From: Candidatus Pacearchaeota archaeon
GTDB taxonomy: Archaea > Nanobdellota > Nanobdellia > Pacearchaeales > GW2011-AR1
DNA: 17,775 nucleotides
Direction: 5' to 3'
NCBI GenBank assembly: GCA_003554465.1
Contig: PWGL01000090.1
Span: forward strand, 1 to 17,775
Position numbers and translations under genes: made by a program. Below, piece by piece: positions 16,143-17,775 of this stretch (the stretch's first letter is position 1; each line of letters starts with the position of its first letter). Below the pieces are notes generated by a model that was not told where the DNA came from, made no database searches, and was given only the letters and a program-made list of their open reading frames with translations.

Positions 16143-16257
16143 CTTCTACCTCCTTCAGCTTCCAGGGGAAATAATATTCCCCACATTCATCACAGATATA
16201 GATATTCGGCAATCCCCGGCTATAGTATAATTCTTCTCCACACTCTGGGCAGTCCAT
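16135..16257 (-). CDS. 40-aa zinc-ribbon protein
   Basis: The ATG at 16257 has GGAGG seven bases upstream; an in-frame ATG two codons earlier sits too close to that site. The product begins M-D-C-P-E-C-G-E-E-L and has a second knuckle C-D-E-C-G-E-Y-Y-F at residues 22-30, so C3, C6, C22 and C25 form a complete zinc-ribbon four-Cys set. The tail is acidic. The neat spacing of both knuckles makes chance unlikely despite the length. Confidence 0.7.
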   Translation of the reverse strand: MDCPECGEELYYSRGLPNIYICDECGEYYFPWKLKEVEDE

Positions 16258-16271
16258 TACCATTCCTCCCT

Positions 16272-16436
16272 TTAAAATGGCACCTCAAATTCAAAATCTT
16301 TATCACAATGGGGGCACTCTATAACCTCATGATACTCTTTTTTCTTTTTCTCATCATAGGCCATAGTTTTCATAGTGTCGGGGTCAAATAATAGTGTGCC
16401 GGTGTCTTTGCATACATCACAAAAGTTATCACTCAA
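16272..16436 (-). CDS. 54-aa zinc-ribbon-like protein
   Basis: I choose TTG 16436 as start because AAGGGAG lies eight bases upstream of it, inside the end of the previous gene. A TTG at 16454 is in frame but is itself followed by that site. The product has C-D-V-C-K-D-T-G near the start and E-C-P-H-C about 32 residues on, giving a two-knuckle zinc site; C-x2-C-x-D-T-G recalls zinc knuckles of DnaJ type. It ends in an acidic/aromatic tail. It follows the helicase-loader-like gene directly. Confidence 0.65.
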   Translation of the reverse strand: MSDNFCDVCKDTGTLLFDPDTMKTMAYDEKKKKEYHEVIECPHCDKDFEFEVPF

Positions 16437-16440
16437 GTTA

Positions 16441-17007
16441 TCAGCTCCCTTCAATTTTTGGTGTACTATTATTTAAACTTTTAGCTAACTTATTAATCTC
16501 CTCCCTTTGAGAAGGGGGTAATGCTGATTTTTCCTCCTCTCTATCCTTTAGACTATTGTATATTTCCTTGTATCTGGTCTGTGCATAGCTCAGCTTTGCG
16601 TCTGTAAGGCCACCAATATATGATAACCCTCCTAGTGTCTTTGCTGCCTTCAGGGCCCTCTCAGAGAGCTCAGAAACAATTCGCTTATATCCATACTGTA
16701 CTCCATGCCTTCTAATAAGCTCTAATGTCTGATTCCAGGCTTCTTCCCAGGTTTCCTTCTCCTCCTCGGTCTTTTGCAATTCTCTTATCTCTTTAACTAT
16801 TTCAGCAGGAGTAGGAGGCCATTCCTTTTTGGCTACTAGGCTCTTAGTGGCTGCTGATACTATCTTGTATGGGTAATCCTTCAGGTAATCATGCCAGGTA
16901 ACAGCCATAAACTTACTCTTAGCCTTAGTTTCCTTAGGATATTGAAATTTCTGATTATAAAAACTGTCTAAGAAGTTTAAAAGTTTTAAAGTTTCCTCTT
17001 TAGTCAT
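16441..17007 (-). CDS. Candidate replicative helicase loader (G39P-like)
   Basis: The ATG at 17007 is preceded by GGGAG at eight bases; a GTG at 17016 overlaps that site. The 188-aa protein has M-T-K-E-E-x-x-K-L-L-N-F at the start, then W-H-D-Y-L-K-D-Y-P-Y-K-I-V with A-A-T-K, then W-P-P-T-P-A-E-I-V-K-E-I. This is the helical pattern I know from the phage SPP1 G39P helicase loader and inhibitor family. About 78-160 is charged and helical. G39P-type proteins bring the DnaB-type replicative helicase to the phage origin. No helicase gene is visible in the window. Confidence 0.6.
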   Translation of the reverse strand: MTKEETLKLLNFLDSFYNQKFQYPKETKAKSKFMAVTWHDYLKDYPYKIVSAATKSLVAKKEWPPTPAEIVKEIRELQKTEEEKETWEEAWNQTLELIRRHGVQYGYKRIVSELSERALKAAKTLGGLSYIGGLTDAKLSYAQTRYKEIYNSLKDREEEKSALPPSQREEINKLAKSLNNSTPKIEGS

Positions 17008-17015
17008 TGGTAACA

Positions 17016-17020
17016 CTCCC
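17016..17020 (-). promoter_or_regulatory. Ribosome binding site that decides the helicase-loader start
   Basis: GGGAG lies eight bases before ATG 17007. It overlaps the upstream in-frame GTG (17016), which therefore is not the start. Confidence 0.6.
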
Positions 17021-17034
17021 TAATAAATCATATT

Positions 17035-17775
17035 TCATTCATGTTGAATCACACTTTCAACATCTTTTAGTCTTTCCCCGATTGCTGACACTACTGGTAT
17101 TGTTGCTGAGTTTCCTGCCTGTTTATAGAGTTGACTATCAGAATTAACCTCTGCTGCTCTCTCAAAAGCCCAATCTGGAAACCCCTGAAGTCGCCAAGTT
17201 TCAAGTGGAGTCAATTTTCTAATTTTTAAACCATCTTTTATCTGTGTCCTTCTGCCTGAATTTATATCTCCTGGCGAAGTACCTTTGTGATAATTGCTAT
17301 CAATACAGTAACTGTTGCCTTCCTTTGTTGTGTTTAATCCTTCAAGAATTTTTATTTTGCCTTGTTGACTATCGTAACCTTTTCCACTTACATCACATTG
17401 ATTTCTTTTAATAGCTTTTGAGTCTTTTCTTCTGATAGGAAATACTTTTCTGGTGCTTTCTCCTCTAAGATGTCCGATAATAAACACTCGCTCTCTGTTT
17501 TGTGGTACTCCGAAATCTTTGCTGTTGAGCACCTGCCATTCTGCATCATACCCCAATTCTGCCATCGACTTGAGGATTGTTGAGAAGGTAGCTCCTCCGT
17601 CGTGATTAAGCAGTCCTTTGACATTTTCAAGGAATAAATATTTAGGCTGTCTTTCTTTAGCCATCCGGAAGACTTCAAAAATGAGAGTTCCTCGCATATC
17701 TTCGAAACCTCCTCGCTTTCCAGCAATTGAGAAACTCTGGCAAGGAAATCCTGCTGTGAGCAAATCGAAGTCTGG
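17035..17775 (-). CDS. C5-cytosine DNA methyltransferase, N-terminus outside window
   Basis: The frame is open to the right edge, so the gene begins outside; the TTG at 17763 is an internal Leu codon. The visible 246 residues contain, in order, motif IV with the catalytic Cys (G-F-P-C-Q-S-F-S), motif VI (F-L-E-N-V), motif VIII (Q-N-R-E-R-V-F), a target-recognition region of about 90 residues, motif IX (R-K-L-T-P-L-E-T-W-R-L-Q-G-F-P) and motif X (Q-A-G-N-S). It transfers a methyl group from S-adenosylmethionine to C5 of cytosine. All downstream catalytic motifs are intact; motif I should lie just outside. No partner endonuclease is visible, so it may be an orphan phage enzyme for protection against host restriction. 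The target cannot be read from the sequence. Confidence 0.93.
   Translation of the reverse strand, partial: PDFDLLTAGFPCQSFSIAGKRGGFEDMRGTLIFEVFRMAKERQPKYLFLENVKGLLNHDGGATFSTILKSMAELGYDAEWQVLNSKDFGVPQNRERVFIIGHLRGESTRKVFPIRRKDSKAIKRNQCDVSGKGYDSQQGKIKILEGLNTTKEGNSYCIDSNYHKGTSPGDINSGRRTQIKDGLKIRKLTPLETWRLQGFPDWAFERAAEVNSDSQLYKQAGNSATIPVVSAIGERLKDVESVIQHE

Noticed and set aside
17388..17726. Second minus-strand frame overlapping the methyltransferase
   Set aside because: Shadow frame; the other frame carries all methyltransferase motifs.

Overview
The window is a piece of a tailed bacteriophage or prophage genome. It is AT-rich, tightly packed, and uses strong GGAGG-type ribosome binding sites, which points to a low-GC Firmicute host. 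Many of the virion proteins are markedly acidic, which would suit a halophilic anaerobe such as a member of the Halanaerobiales, but this is inference. Both ends of the window cut through genes. No tRNA, CRISPR array, insertion sequence, integrase, terminase, portal or capsid gene was seen.

Positions 2-13845 are the end of a rightward late operon. It starts with the 3' part of an acidic surface-type protein built from four fibronectin-III/Ig-like repeats. Next come two Gln-rich, largely coiled-coil proteins (478 and 394 aa) and a giant 2668-aa protein. In order, the giant carries an Arg-rich N-terminal module with Gly/Ala-rich hydrophobic stretches, a region resembling an ADP-ribosyltransferase fold, a zincin metallopeptidase core (HEMGHH plus a downstream EGGAE), and a long conserved region of the 'large polyvalent protein' type (LPD38-like). 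By position and character these three proteins look like internal-virion or ejection proteins delivered with the DNA. A lysis cassette follows: a one-TM coiled-coil holin-like protein, a GH108 muramidase endolysin with a C-terminal PG_binding_3 domain, and a small amphipathic-helix protein.

A strong hairpin at about 13853-13874 separates this operon from a convergent leftward operon (13883 to the right edge). Read in its own direction, that operon encodes a C5-cytosine DNA methyltransferase (5' end outside the window), a G39P-like helicase-loader candidate, a run of very small Cys-rich (zinc-ribbon-like) proteins, a RusA-like Holliday-junction resolvase, a MazG-like nucleotide pyrophosphohydrolase, a protein with two homing-endonuclease-associated DNA-binding repeats, and a short unknown protein. 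This is a replication, recombination and nucleotide-metabolism module.

Three window-wide observations stand out. GATC does not occur once, and GATGC/GCATC occurs once; synonymous Asp codon choice shows this is sequence avoidance (every Asp-Ala pair but one uses GAC, and every Asp before a C-initial codon that I checked uses GAC). The three candidate ejection proteins, about 3540 residues in all, contain no cysteine. The first two of them and the N-terminal part of the giant use Arg in place of Lys, unlike the rest of the window.
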